A DNA stretch of 64,000 bases from Sipunculus nudus (lineage: Eukaryota > Annelida > Sipuncula > Golfingiida > Sipunculidae): assembly GCA_026874595.1 (NCBI GenBank), contig CM049315.1, forward strand, positions 70,503,916-70,567,915. Direction: 5' to 3'. Within the stretch, counting starts at the first letter, position 1. Every line of letters starts with the position of its first letter. Below the pieces are notes generated by a model. It worked only from the letters and a program-made list of their open reading frames with translations, had not been told where the DNA came from and searched no databases. The position numbers were made by a program, and so were the translations under genes. This document shows positions 43,545-54,553 of the stretch, in pieces.

Positions 43545-44072
43545 TTATGTCCAATCAGATGAGACCCTGTGCTGGAAGAAAAAACGGTCTACAAGCCAAG
43601 CGAGAAATACACAGAGCCAATGTTGTTCATTTCGTTTTGAGTGACAGCTCATCTCCCCGGCAACCGTCTGAACAGGACACAGGCTCAAAGAGAATGCCCT
43701 TATCACAAAAAAAAAAACATTTTTATGTAATTTGCCCGGAGCAGGAACTAAGGTCGCCTTAACAAAGGCGTTACAAAAATACGCCGTTTCGCCCAATGAC
43801 TCTGACAATATCAGATTACCTATTTTGGGTCTGTGATGTCCGACAGGAGGCACAACATAAGTACAAACCATATCGTTAGGCAAAGTAACCCATGCAGTGT
43901 CTGTGGTATCCGACAGAGGGCACCACATAACTATATCGTTGAGCACAGTCAGCTGCCCTGGCCGATCAGTCCCAGGGCTATACCATACACTGTAATTAAC
44001 CTTATTAACATGGACGACCTCACTGCACCTGACATCTGGTATGTCGGACTGAACAACGGGCATCGTATTCAA
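43545..44072 (-). CDS. hypothetical ORF with an internal repeat
   Basis: A 175-codon minus-strand frame. Residues 41-57 (LTVLNDIVMWCPLSDT) and 62-79 (VTLPNDMVCTYVVPPVGH) look like two copies of one unit, also visible as an imperfect DNA repeat of about 65 bp at 43,835-43,955. No domain is recognised. A plus-strand frame of 190 codons overlaps it, so coding status is uncertain; it could be an exon or chance. Confidence 0.25.
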   Translation of the reverse strand: MNTMPVVQSDIPDVRCSEVVHVNKVNYSVWYSPGTDRPGQLTVLNDIVMWCPLSDTTDTAWVTLPNDMVCTYVVPPVGHHRPKIGNLILSESLGETAYFCNAFVKATLVPAPGKLHKNVFFFVIRAFSLSLCPVQTVAGEMSCHSKRNEQHWLCVFLAWLVDRFFFQHRVSSDWT

Positions 44073-44409
44073 AATCGCGCCGCTCGGTCACAGAATCTCG
44101 TCTCGGCAACACGCCGTATACGTCTTTTCTTGTTCTACAGTTATTACGTCACTACACTCATTCACTTGTTTTGTATCATGTGCGTGTGTGGAGCGAGAAC
44201 AACCCGTTATTTCTTCGAACCCGTTGGACTGATACATAATTCTTATCCAATGTACTTGAATGTACTACATCACCCTCTTCACTTCATTTTTTCTATACCA
44301 CCTGTGTATTTTGAAGCCGCGGTACATAGCGGGGGTCAAATTGCGACCCCCACAAACCCGAATCAACAGACTCGGAACACCTCGATCGAGTCCGTTGGCA
44401 TCTAAGCTC

Positions 44410-47100
44410 AGATGTACATAGGGCGCCGCCATGGAAAGTGTTCCGGCAAGACAGTGGTCAAGGCCATGTCAACTGCACACCTGTTTTGTGCTGTTTTAGA
44501 TAAAAAAAACAATGTATTTTGTGAACAGGTATTGTCAGTCCTCTTAAATTCTATCTGTAAAGCTATAAAACAACACTGTTTCAAGAAACAGAGGGGAAAA
44601 TTACAGGTATACTGAAGCCAGGTGCCACTTCCTGATTTTATCAAGCGACATGGTCGGGCGATATTTCGGTTGATTTTCTCAAAATCGGCTCGATTTAGTT
44701 GGCTGATTTTTGGTGTCACATTTACCGACGTGTGCGTTCCTATTCTCGATTATCGCTCAAGATGGCTGTCTCATCATAGCGATATGCTACCGAGCTTTCA
44801 AGGAGTTTAACCTTTACTTGAGCGAAGAGAGTAACTGGGGCATACAATACACTTGAATGTGAACTGAGAGAAGAGGTTGAACCGTCCTTCATTAATTTAA
44901 TGAGGTTATCTCCGCATATCTAAGGGGCGGGTACAGGATTTAGGAAAAGGAGGGGTATTACCTATATAAAGAAAAGTCCAAAGTTCTGTAAAAGGGGGTC
45001 CTGGCCGCAAGAATTGGTCTGAAACCCTTACAAAATGAATGCAGCGGCCGATAAATAAAAAAGGGGGCGGGGGGGGGGGGGGGTCAGGATCACTTCTGTA
45101 TCTCCAGTCATATGATGGATTCGGTAAAACCCTACATCCAACATTAGGATACCACATTCCTGGGCGTCATTTCACCAGGCTTGAGACTAGTCATAACACT
45201 CTGGTTTTTTGGCAACAGGTATTTATCGTAATCCAATTTATAATAATGGCATTCTACGTACATGTTTATGTGATTTCTAGGATCCCTGTTTTTAGGAATT
45301 CAAAGAAGTGATACGCCGACAGCAGCAGATATTTTTCATGATTAGGTTTTGATGATCAGTGTGATGATCAGTAATATGTCTGGCGACTGTCTAAAATTTA
45401 TCAGATTAAATACACTAAAACGGATTAAAGTACAGCATAACCAACACTGCCGCTGACTCAATGAAAAAAACTGTGCTGGAGATCCGGCCCCAGGAACGGT
45501 ATTGCCTATTGTGTTTACCTGCATGAAAAAAAAATCAGGTATTACTGAGTGCGCTGGACTTGATATGGCATCAATCATAATTTATAGTTCTGGGCTATTC
45601 ATTCCTGTCTTCTCTCATTTACCCTTACTTTGGGCTTTATATTTATACGCTGTCTTATTTGTCACCTTTCCTTTAACTGAAGAAGAGCCAGTGATCGGGC
45701 CCAAAACTCCCTGAAGAAATGAATTTACAATGATGGATAAAGAGTTCTTCAGATATACAGTTGATTATTGTCACCCATGAATTATAAAAAATGAATAGTG
45801 TGTTTTTCAGGAAGCTCTAACATAAACTCATATTATAAATAGAAGGACTGCTCAACAAACTTGTGAAGCACCGTATGAAATGATCATACAAGTTCGCCAT
45901 TTCATGGAAAGCAGCGACGAATGGGCGTTTGCAAACTTATATCTGTTTGATTAGACTTATGCTTAAAGACCAATTACATATGTCATAACAAATTTGCGTA
46001 AAAAATTGGACTGTCACACTACACGATAATGTACAACTGTCAGTGCAAAGTCGGGCAATCCTATGAATTGGCCATCGGCTTGGGAAATCTATGTAATTTC
46101 CAGTTAAATTACAATCGGAAACTTCTCATATTTGATGTTCAGTAACATATCAAGCCCATAGTATACACATTATTTTGGCAATATATTTTACTCTTTGGGA
46201 AGACTATGATATGCTCTTTGATGAGTCAGTTGAAATTGCAACCCGGTGGATTTTCGGCGAATTTTATTATAATTGGTGATGTATCCTTTGGTCATACAAA
46301 CATCCGAGGCATGATCGGCATCGTTCGGCCGAGGTGTTCCGAATGTCCTACTCTAGTGAGTCGGACTCTGCGCATTGCGGGCCGAGTGACGATACGTCTG
46401 CCCGCAGGCCAGTGGGAAGGCAATGCCGAACAAACCGGTTAATACTACAGTGAAACCTGTCTAAAGCGGACAGTCAAGGGACTCGATCATTTTGTCCTTA
46501 ATAGTGAGGTGTCCTTATTAGGCAGGTTGACCTTGGTTGATAACTGAGGGATCATAAATAAAGACAACGAGCAGCTGAAAGAACGTGTTTATTGTATTAT
46601 CTTAGATTTCATGTAAATGTACAACATATTCATGCACACATCATGCATTCAATATTCATATACAAACCGAGATAATTTTTACGTATCTCAAGTAGTGAAC
46701 AATATAAGGAGAAAAGTCGATGAAGACATCTGTAAAAACAGTGTTCATATTCTCGCGTACGCTCTTTATCGCTGAATCACATAGTCGATAGCTTGTCATT
46801 CTCAGACAGCATAAGCTCCCGCCCAGGAGTACGTGTGGTGCCACCTGGCGGCATTGCATAAAACTCTCCTAGTTCAGATGTAGTCTCTCCAACAGACGCC
46901 AGGTGCCGCTACCGCTCTTGCACCAGTACGTATGTTATTGGACGCCATTTTTTTCAAGAATCTTGAAAAACGGAAGTATCTTTTGACATGCACAACATGT
47001 GCTACAAACATGACGGACCAAAAGCAGAAACGGCCAGCTACCTATACAAGCAATGGATCCGCCCTATAGGCACATATAGGTCCATTGCGTTTTTAGGTGC
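44410..47100. other. no gene; G-run and one DNA-transposon-like terminus
   Basis: A G-run lies at about 45,067-45,082. At 46,445-46,470 TACAGTGAAACCTGTCTAAA followed by GCGGACA looks like the terminus of a Tc1/mariner-pogo class element, but no opposite end was found. The remainder shows nothing recognisable. Confidence 0.4.
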
Positions 47101-47120
47101 AGGAAAAACAATGTTAAACA

Positions 47121-47402
47121 ATGTTAAATAAACTAGAAATCACGCAAAATAAAGCACTGAGAGCCATCCTTAGAACACACAAACTAACAATAACAGACGA
47201 ACTAAGAGAAAAAACAAACACCCCCAAAATCACTGAATATCTAAAAGAACAAGCAACAAACTCCTATGAAAGAATAAAAGAATAAAAGACCTGGACACAA
47301 TAAAACTTCTTAAATATCAACACGATTACACACAACCTAAAAACAACATAAAAATAAAATCCCCTCTAGATTACATCCTAGAGGGAGAAGATCAACAATA
47401 AC
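47121..47402 (+). pseudogene. Jockey-type reverse transcriptase, C-terminal end
   Basis: Reads LEITQNKALRAILRTHKLTI, TDELREKTNTPKITEYLKEQ, ATNSYERIK and then, after a small duplication (agaataaaag twice) that shifts the frame, LDTIKLLKYQHDYTQPKNN with SPLDYILEGEDQQ and a stop. This LQ-xx-QN-KALR ... PxI-xL pattern is the standard C-terminus of Jockey-clade ORF2. It is a 5'-truncated copy and is the only ORF2 sequence near the Gag array that follows, making it the probable partner. Confidence 0.75.
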
Positions 47403-47599
47403 AAAGTAAATAATTAATAAAATAAAAAAAAATATATATAAAACATCAAAAACCGCACACACAAGCCTCCCCAACGAAAGCCCACAATACAGAACCCAAC
47501 ACTCACAAAAACAAGAGGTCAGCGATATAGGTCGCGACCCCGCACCTATAAACCGACCCGACCTTCAATTCAACATACCCCGACCTTCGAGCAATAGGG

Positions 47600-47644
47600 G
47601 GATCGAATCTGCAGAGGTAATTTAGACCCCTGCAGCTGGCATCC
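47600..47644 (+). repeat. hairpin block copy 1
   Basis: ggatcgaatctgcagagg pairs partly with cccctgcagctggcatcc. It is followed by CTAATTTGCAT, an octamer-like ATTTGCAT in inverted orientation. Weakest of the four copies. Confidence 0.5.
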
Positions 47645-48082
47645 CCTAATTTGCATACTAAGTCCCCGCAACCCAAATAACACATAATTAAGGCCCGTAT
47701 CAATATCAACCCCAAAATTAATCAACTTATAATTCCCCAAATCCCAAAATAATATAAAGACCAAAAGAACTTTCTAAGATCTTCCACTCCTCTAAATTGC
47801 AAAAACAATAACCAAATATTAACGATTTTACATAAAGATCCAAACTAAGGAAAAAAGCACTCCCGGCCCTCAAAACTAATAAGCAAAACAACGCCCCGTA
47901 CCGACTTTAGTAACCAAATTAACACACTTGAAATAAAAATATACCCCCAAAACCCTTAGAACCCACAGAACCCCACCTAGACTTAAATATTACGAAGTTT
48001 CTGTAAATAAAAACAGAAATCATGGAAAATATTAAGGCCAGAAAACCGTAAAAAAACCACCCCGGACCATCAAATAAACATC

Positions 48083-48132
48083 GGATCCCAGCTGCGGCGG
48101 GAACACTGCTTATCCCACTGCAGCTGGCATCC
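48083..48132 (+). repeat. hairpin block copy 2
   Basis: GGATCCCAGCTGCGGCGGGA pairs with TCCCACTGCAGCTGGCATCC around a short loop, about 175 bp before the first Gag. Confidence 0.65.
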
Positions 48133-48304
48133 CCTGTTTAGCATACAACATCTCTTAAACATTAAATGACAGGTCAGGTCAAGGCAGGTTCGTCCAGTGT
48201 TCGTTCTGTTCGCTCAGTGTTCGTCATTCAGTCGTGAGTTAACGTTCAAGGAGTAAGGACCTGTCCTGAAACTAAGCGTGTTGTCACTTCTAGCTATAAC
48301 CGTT

Positions 48305-49554
48305 ATGGCTTCGACAGTAGGTTTCTTTGTCGAGGGGGTTCCCCCAAGACTTCTCCAGGATCATGTTCAACTATACAGAGCCCTCCGGTCAGCTTTTCCG
48401 GATGTGAGATTCAACAAAGCAACCAAGTCAAGAGATAGACTTTATGTCTATCCTGAACAACCACAGCATGGCGTCAGAATTAGGGACGTAAAGGAGTGGA
48501 GAGCAACACCAGCCTTCAAGACTGTAACCGTATTCATCAAACAACCCACAGAGAGACAAAAACCAAGAGAGTTAATACACAACGTCCACAAGAATTCCCG
48601 GTCATTCTGAAGAGGGTCAACCCAGAGATTGACGTCTCAGAACTACAAGCCCTTATTGCAGAGACTACGCCTACAGTAGCTGTTATCCGCATGCAGAGTG
48701 CCATCACCCGAAAGCCAACTCACAAGGTTAAGGTTGTCTTCTCAGACAAGCAACTTGCAGACAACGCACTACAACATGGTCTCCAGGCCGGTTTCAAGAC
48801 ATACCGCACGGAACCATACAAGTCCATTGACATCCCCTTTTGTGGCCGCTGCCTCAATTGGGGACATGCCAGCCGAGAATGTCACAGCTCCCCACGATGC
48901 TACCGCTGCGGTGACCCAGACCACTCCGCCAAGTCGTGTATTGTAACTGCCAGAAAATGTGCTAACTGTGGAGGAGAGCACACCACTGCCTACAAGGGGT
49001 GTCCAGTCTTCAAACAGTATAAGATCAAGATTCAACAAAAGTTTATCCAAGTTACCACACCCGGCCCAGATACAGATACCACACCAGCACCCATGGAGAC
49101 AGAATCAACTGTGACCAAAACAAGCACCGCTACACAGACTGAACCAGAGTTACCACCACCCACACCAGAATTAGTTGATGTATCTACACCAGCACTCTGC
49201 ATGAGCCCTATACAGACGTTATACCTGACAGCGGCTTCCGTTCTACACCATGGTTGGGATGACCACGACAAATCGGTGATCGAGAGAGATTTCCTACTTT
49301 CGGCCAATTTCATCATGAACATACCGCAACTAGAAACAAACCTGTTCATTCAACAACTCCAAGTACTATGCCCCATAGTGAGAGCCTGTATACAAGCTGC
49401 ACTAAATGGGAAAAGACAAAAATACAAAAAACTTCACCAAGATATACAACAAATTTTAATAGACATAAATGAAAACACCACTGACGTCATTCAACTAGAG
49501 TCCGAACAAGCCACAACAGAAGAATCCTCAAGTGACGAAAACAGTACCGAATAA
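48305..49554 (+). pseudogene. LINE ORF1 Gag-like protein, copy 1
   Basis: RNA-binding protein of a Jockey-type element. The start at 48,305 (MASTVGFFVEGVPP) is chosen by match with MTSPEDGYLVSGIPPDI of copy 2. The N-terminal domain runs to about 48,560, where a one-base shift in an A-rich tract enters the second frame (PVILKRVNPEIDVSELQALI). Three zinc knuckles follow near 48,840-49,010: FCGRCLNWGHASREC, CYRCGDPDHSAKSC and CANCGGEHTTAYKGC. A Thr/Pro-rich linker and an acidic helical C-terminus complete it. No ORF2 follows; copy 2 starts 276 bp later. Confidence 0.85.
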
Positions 49555-49830
49555 AGAGGCCCGAATACCAACAAAACATTCTTTCACGACCACCAGCAGC
49601 TAAACAATAGAAATCGGCTCCCGAATAAGAAGAAGAAAACATCCATTGAATTATCTCCAGGCATGCGTGACCAGCATTACATCTGCAGACCGCGAAGATC
49701 ATTACAGTGCAGCATAATCCACCCCCATAGACATTTAAATTATAACAGATTCAACCTGAAACACCTCCAGTCGTGTATTAGTGTTCGTTCAGACAAGACG
49801 TGTCGACAGCGCGCTCGCACAACTATTATC

Positions 49831-51132
49831 ATGACCTCGCCTGAGGACGGCTACCTGGTTTCGGGTATCCCACCAGATATTCTTAATGACCCGGTACAAC
49901 TGTATAGGAGTTTAGAAGCGGCCTTTCCAGATATAACTCTGGACACAGCTACCAAAACAAGAGACAGCCTATATATACACCCCACCAAGGCAATAGACGG
50001 ATCTCGCCTAAAGAACCTGCGGAGTGGAAAAGCTATGAAAAATTCAAAACCGTCACTGGGATTACAACGGTCAAACACAGACGTAAGAAATCAGGAGAGA
50101 AAGCAAAACCATCCAAACTTACAGAATTTTCTGTGGTGATGAAAGGCGTACCTCCATCTACGGACACCCAAGATTTGAAGTCACTACTAGAAGAATCCTA
50201 CTCTATCAAGGCTGTAATACGCCTATACAGCTCAGCTAATAAATCGCCCATTCACAAAGTCAAGGTCCTCATGACAAGCAGAGAAGATGCTGATTCCGCA
50301 TTGCAACATGGACTAAAAGCCGGTTACAAGTTATTCAAAACCGAAGAATACCTGACCATTACTCATCCATTCTGCGGCCGCTGCTCAGGATGGGGACACC
50401 ACAGCCGAGAATGCCAAAACAAGCCTAGGTGCTACCGATGTGGAGCACCTGAACACCGAACAAATCAATGTACCAAAACACAGAAAACATGCGCAAACTG
50501 CCAAGGGGACCACGCCACCTCCTAAAGAGGGTGTCCTTTCTACAAAAAATATCGACAATTAGCACAGCAAAAGACATCACCTCCTTGCCAAGCAACATCA
50601 CAACTCACGGAACCTCAAGAAACGAGCCAGACACCGATAATACAGACGGAACCATCCAAAGCAGCGAAAAACACCGAAGACGACTGCAGACGCACAAGTA
50701 CAGACTTTACACTTCACTGGAACTCAACTCATATACATGGTGGCTGCAGCAGTACTGTACAATGATTACGATGAAGACCTACGACAAATACAAGCACGGA
50801 ACGATGCCTATGTAGCTCAGTTTCTAATGGACACACCAATTCACCTAGACGACCTCGATTACCACATGGAAGATTTAAAACCGTTATATAAAGATTGGTT
50901 TGACTCATGGACTGAACGAGATCCCATAAAGCTGCATAACACAAAAGAAAAGATATATGAAGTAGTGGAACAGATCCCGCAAGCAACATATGCAACCTCA
51001 GAATCAGAAGCTGAAGACGAAACAGAAGAAATGGAGGCCGAAAATCCATCAGAAGAATCTCAAATAACTGAAGCAAGTACAACGGAAACAAGTGTTGAAG
51101 AAAAGACTGAGTCCGGCCTTCAGAAAACTTGA
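49831..51132 (+). pseudogene. LINE ORF1 Gag-like protein, copy 2
   Basis: Starts MTSPEDGYLVSGIPPDILND. One shift near 50,050-50,130 leads to VMKGVPPSTDTQDLKSLLEE (RRM-like fold predicted by position). The knuckles FCGRCSGWGHHSREC, CYRCGAPEHRTNQC and CANCQGDHATS follow. TAA at 50,523 interrupts the third knuckle, and a frame change leads to VAAAVLYNDYDEDLRQIQAR and an acidic end. It is related to copy 1 at moderate identity, so the two are not a recent duplication. No reverse transcriptase is found downstream. Confidence 0.83.
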
Positions 51133-51518
51133 CACAGTAAAACAATGAAAGTTCTCACGACTCCAGAAGTATAAACAAAGCGCAAACAAAGCTCCGAGCA
51201 AGATTGTTAAACGCTATTGAAGTGTCTCACGGTTGGCTGACCAGGAACAACGAACTTTAAAAATCAATAACGAAGAAAAGTGAAGTCTCATTCCAGTGCA
51301 GCTAGGATCCACCCCATTGTTCATCCATAGAAAACAGACTTCTCACCGCTGCAGCTGGGATCCCCCCTGGTCAACTAATACAGACATGTGGCATTTTCGT
51401 CTGAAGCACTGCGAACGGAACGATTTTCGATCTTAAAAATTTTCGATCTCAAAATTTTCAACTTTATTCCGATCTTGGAAAACTTGAAACCTTTATTTAA
51501 AGTTATTAAGAATTTCTA
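51133..51518 (+). other. post-Gag spacer with GATCC/CTGCAG words
   Basis: Non-coding. Contains gtgcagctaggatccacc and gctgcagctgggatcccc, fragments of the hairpin block. The rest is A-rich and contains a repeated tttcgatct motif (51,432-51,460). Confidence 0.4.
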
Positions 51519-51805
51519 GTCTAAAGAGACATCCAGGGCGATCAAGCTCAGCTTATCTCAACTGAGATGTCTGATGACTATAATTACAAGATCTAGACTA
51601 GACCTGAAACACCAGTGCAGCTACGATCCCCCTAGGTCTGCAGTTTACAGAGTTCACACAGAACGTCTTCGTCATCAGCTCCTGCGGCAGAATGAACTTA
51701 AAACACCCTGAAGAACATCGCGGGTTCTCCAGATTTATCTGGAGCGTCTAAAGAGACAGCCAGGACGAAGGTCACAGACCTTCTCAACTGTGCTCGTCTG
51801 ATGAC
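51519..51805 (+). repeat. structured block, two tandem copies
   Basis: Copies at 51,519-51,580 and 51,746-51,805 start GTCTAAAGAGACA, have a GG(G/A)CG, then a hairpin of different sequence (AAGCT-C-AGCTT; AAGGTC-ACA-GACCTT), then CTCAACTG, and end GTCTGATGAC. Pairing is kept while sequence changes. A third copy is at 54,554-54,612. Confidence 0.55.
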
Positions 51806-51834
51806 GTAAACACTAGATCTGATCTGATCTGAGG

Positions 51835-52048
51835 TCAAGGCACTAGGTCGGGGCCGCGACCTACATTCAATGACCCCCAAGACACCCCATCCCTCTACAT
51901 AAATTAGTAACTAAACAGCGGCCCGTACAATTTTTAGGAACAAAATAAACATACTTATTTAATTTTACGAAATTACGACGAGAAATAATAAAAATCATAA
52001 GAAATATTAGGCCCAGAAAACCAGCAAAAACACCCCGACCATCAATCA
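51835..52048 (+). repeat. inter-unit block, copy at 51.8 kb
   Basis: ggcactaggtcggggccgcg, cagcggcccgtac, aggaacaaaataaacatact and agaaatattaggcccagaaa are shared in order with 54.65-54.92 kb. It leads directly into hairpin block copy 3. Confidence 0.7.
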
Positions 52049-52054
52049 AACATC

Positions 52055-52107
52055 GGATCCTAGCTGCAGAGGAACGCAGTACCTGTACTCCCCTGCAGCT
52101 GGCATCC
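52055..52107 (+). repeat. hairpin block copy 3
   Basis: GGATCCTAGCTGCAGAGGA and CCCCTGCAGCTGGCATCC pair around gcagtacctgtac. It is followed by CTAATTAGCATAT and CCCCGCCCCCC, as in copy 4. Confidence 0.7.
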
Positions 52108-52495
52108 CCTAATTAGCATATCAGCCCCGCCCCCCGACCAAACCGACTCCCAAACAACATAACAATAAAAATAAACCACAAAAACCACCCATTTCCTAAC
52201 AAAACGATAATAAAACACACTTAAAATAAAATAAAGCACTCGCCCCGACATGACAACAAAGAAAAACCACACACGAACAAAAAACACAATAAAGGAACAC
52301 GTACAAAAAACAAACCTCACTCCACTCGTCCCCCCCCCCCCCCCCCCCCCCCCCCCCAGAACAAGCACAAAATTAGAGAGCACATAAAAGAGCGCAAACC
52401 GCTCCCGCCCAAAAACAATCACTTACCAGTCTTGTAAAATATAACCTCCCAAACACCTTAAAAACAACAAAACAACATCCTTATATTGAACTAAT
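52108..52495 (+). other. A+C-rich non-coding with 27-C run
   Basis: Starts with the segment shared with copy 4 up to cccaaacaacat, then unique A+C-rich sequence and a C-run at about 52,331-52,357. Nothing coding. Confidence 0.5.
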
Positions 52496-52496
52496 T

Positions 52497-53010
52497 ATAT
52501 TAAAACCCACAATAACATAAATCGAAGACAAAGTGCCCAAACCGGGACACTATTATTGTCGGAGATTTAATTAACAGGACACGGGATGAGTAACTCGCAG
52601 GCCCAGGCGGGTCGCGAGCTACCTCCCCCAAAAATATATAAAATAACAAAATAAAAAATACAAGGAATATAAAACAGCAACACTCAGGAATATACAATAG
52701 TTTATTAAAACCCACAATAACATAAATCGAAGACAAAGTGCCCAAACCGGGACACTATTATTGTCGGAGATTTATTAAAATAATGCCCATACACAGATAA
52801 GGGATGAGTAATTCGCAGGCCCGGACGGGACGCGTTTTACCTCCCCACAGAATAAAAACCAAACAAAATAAAAGCAGAAACTACAAGGAACATAGAATAA
52901 CTACTACCCAGCAATACACAATATTTTATTAAAGAACAATAATAACCAAAATCGAAGACAAAGTGCCCAAACCGGGACACAATTATTGTCGGAGATTAAA
53001 GCAAAACACA
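52497..53010 (+). repeat. tandem repeat of about 205-225 bp, 2.4 copies
   Basis: The core atcgaagacaaagtgcccaa continuing accgggacac..attgtcggagatt occurs at 52,521, 52,726 and 52,951 (spacings 205 and 225). The core folds as gacaa..gtgccc-aaacc-gggacac..ttgtc. The first two units also share gggatgagtaa(c/t)tcgcaggcc and acctcccc. They could be satellite-like or promoter-type monomers. Confidence 0.75.
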
Positions 53011-53460
53011 ACTCTGGGAAATACATATTCACCGACACAACACCGCTCCACTAACCAATTCTAATACACCCCAAATTAGAATAGACCCAAACTAAACCCA
53101 TGTACAAAAAATGCACCATACTGTTTTACACACCATTAACTTTTAACAAAAAAAAAAAAAGAGCACAACTCATGTAAATACACCACCTCACTCATCATCT
53201 TTTCATGCACACTAACCCACGTTTTTTACGATTTTTACCGGTTTTTCACCCTTCTGTTTTTGTATTTTTCACAATATCGACGCAATATCTGGTTATCCGA
53301 CGCTCATATATAAGATATAATTATAGATTTTATTAGTAATTTACAGCATCTCCGGCAGACCAGTGGCATGGAAACTGAAGCCGGCCACTAGCAAGTGGAT
53401 GGAAACTGATGCCGCCACTAGCCTCTACTACCCCCGCCCCCTTTTCTCTCAGTCTGCACT
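53011..53460. other. non-coding, no feature recognised
   Basis: Contains an A-run at 53,148-53,160 and T-rich text near 53,223-53,280, reversing the local composition. Also a near-duplication (tggcatggaaactgaagccg / gtggatggaaactgatgccg) at 53,365-53,420. Confidence 0.4.
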
Positions 53461-53467
53461 TATATAA

Positions 53468-53680
53468 AAATACTTCCTATAAGTATTTCCTATAAAAGTA
53501 CATGATCATAAATATTTCTTAAAGATATTTATGTGATACTTAATATAAAAGTACAAACTGAGAGCCCCACCGGCCGCCCAGATTTCTAACTATAAAGATA
53601 TCTCCTATAGATATCTCCTTTAGGCCAATATAAGGGTAAATGATCATGAGGCATTTTCTTAAAAAATCCCATGTGATACT
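53468..53680 (+). ncRNA. duplicated two-stem structure with covarying stems (putative)
   Basis: Unit 1 (53,468-53,537) has stem A AAATACTT-CCTAT-AAGTATTT and stem B ATAAATAT-loop-ATATTTAT with loop TTCTTAAAG. Unit 2 (53,596-53,677) has stem A AGATATCT-CCTAT-AGATATCT and stem B with paired CATG, GG and ATT and loop TTCTTAAAA. The loops are conserved and the stems change on both sides: in stem A three base pairs differ and all three still pair. This suggests a structured RNA, but expression is unknown. Confidence 0.4.
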
Positions 53681-53689
53681 TATAAAATT

Positions 53690-54550
53690 ATAAAGAAATC
53701 TACGGCCCCCCCCCCCCCCCACCCCCACCACAGACAACAACTACATCTGACAACCACCACCAACAGCATCCGACACCGACGCGCAAGTCCAGCGTCAGCC
53801 CCCCTACACCACCAGCGGAAGATTAGAGGGCACCCAGACGAGCGCACACCCCATCCGCCCACTGACAGCAACTTCCAAGACGACTACCCAGACCTACACC
53901 GGGACAGCTCCAGACAGACCAGACAAGACCCCCCAACAGTCCTTTTTAGGACTAACCCCCCAACAGTCCTATTCAGGACTAATCAATCACTCATCGACCT
54001 GGCAGCGGACAGACAGACAACTTTTGGTCCGCTGCCTGCCACAAGACCAAGACCTCAAGACCCAAGACCAAGCCTCAAGACAAGTCAAGACTGGTAGCCC
54101 TGGGACAAGCCAAGAGAAGACAAGACCACCCCGACAGCCGGAACCCAAGTCAAGACAAGCAAGACAAGTCAAGAATCCCTGACAGTGGGCAAACAGACAA
54201 CTTTAGGCCCACTGCTCGGGGACCAGCTGAAGACCAAGCCAAGACAGCCTGCCCGATCCAAGTCACAGGAAGTCCGGCTCTTCGCGGTAGGAGTTGTTCT
54301 GGCGGCGGTCTGGGTTTCCCTGCTTGTGTTGGGGTCTCTCTGTTGTGGTGCGCATTCTGCTCGGGGATGTCGCTCGCGACCGGGTTCGTGGGGGCAGCGG
54401 CTTTGCTGCTGGTATCCGTGCGGTGAGTGGCCCCTCGGGGCTTTGTGGGTGTGGATGATGTAGCTTTCTCGGTCACCGGTGCGGGTGCACGCTGGTGGCT
54501 CTTCGCGGCTCCTTGGCTTGGCTTGTGTGGCAATTTTCGGCATCAAAATT
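53690..54550. other. GC-rich, low-complexity, no believed gene
   Basis: A C-run at 53,707-53,722, caagac/aagacca repeats (54,040-54,180) and the phrases gacagacaacttt(t/a)gg(t/c)cc at 54,011 and 54,193 suggest local duplications. Frames of up to 127 codons exist on the minus strand but are compositionally biased and lack motifs. Confidence 0.4.
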
Positions 54551-54553
54551 ATA

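Larger units (their letters stand above)
47403..48304 (+). other. A+C-rich 3'UTR/5'UTR-like spacer
   Basis: Contains hairpin blocks at 47,600 and 48,083 and diverged pieces of the block found at 51.84 and 54.65 kb (gcggcccgtac-like and aaatattaaggccagaaaaccg). The plus strand is strongly A+C rich. The 5' leader of the first Gag repeats cagtgttcgt. Confidence 0.5.

Noticed and set aside
46206-46442. 78-codon plus-strand ORF
   Set aside because: No motif, no repeat copy, and flanked by a transposon-like terminus; treated as chance.
51585-51610. CTGATGA followed by GAAAC near the structured block, like a hammerhead ribozyme core
   Set aside because: The required stem II between the two motifs does not form, the second copy lacks GAAA, and the third reads CTAGTGA.
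54150-54546. Overlapping ORFs of 92-127 codons on both strands
   Set aside because: GC-rich biased composition makes long frames by chance; translations are low-complexity with no motif.
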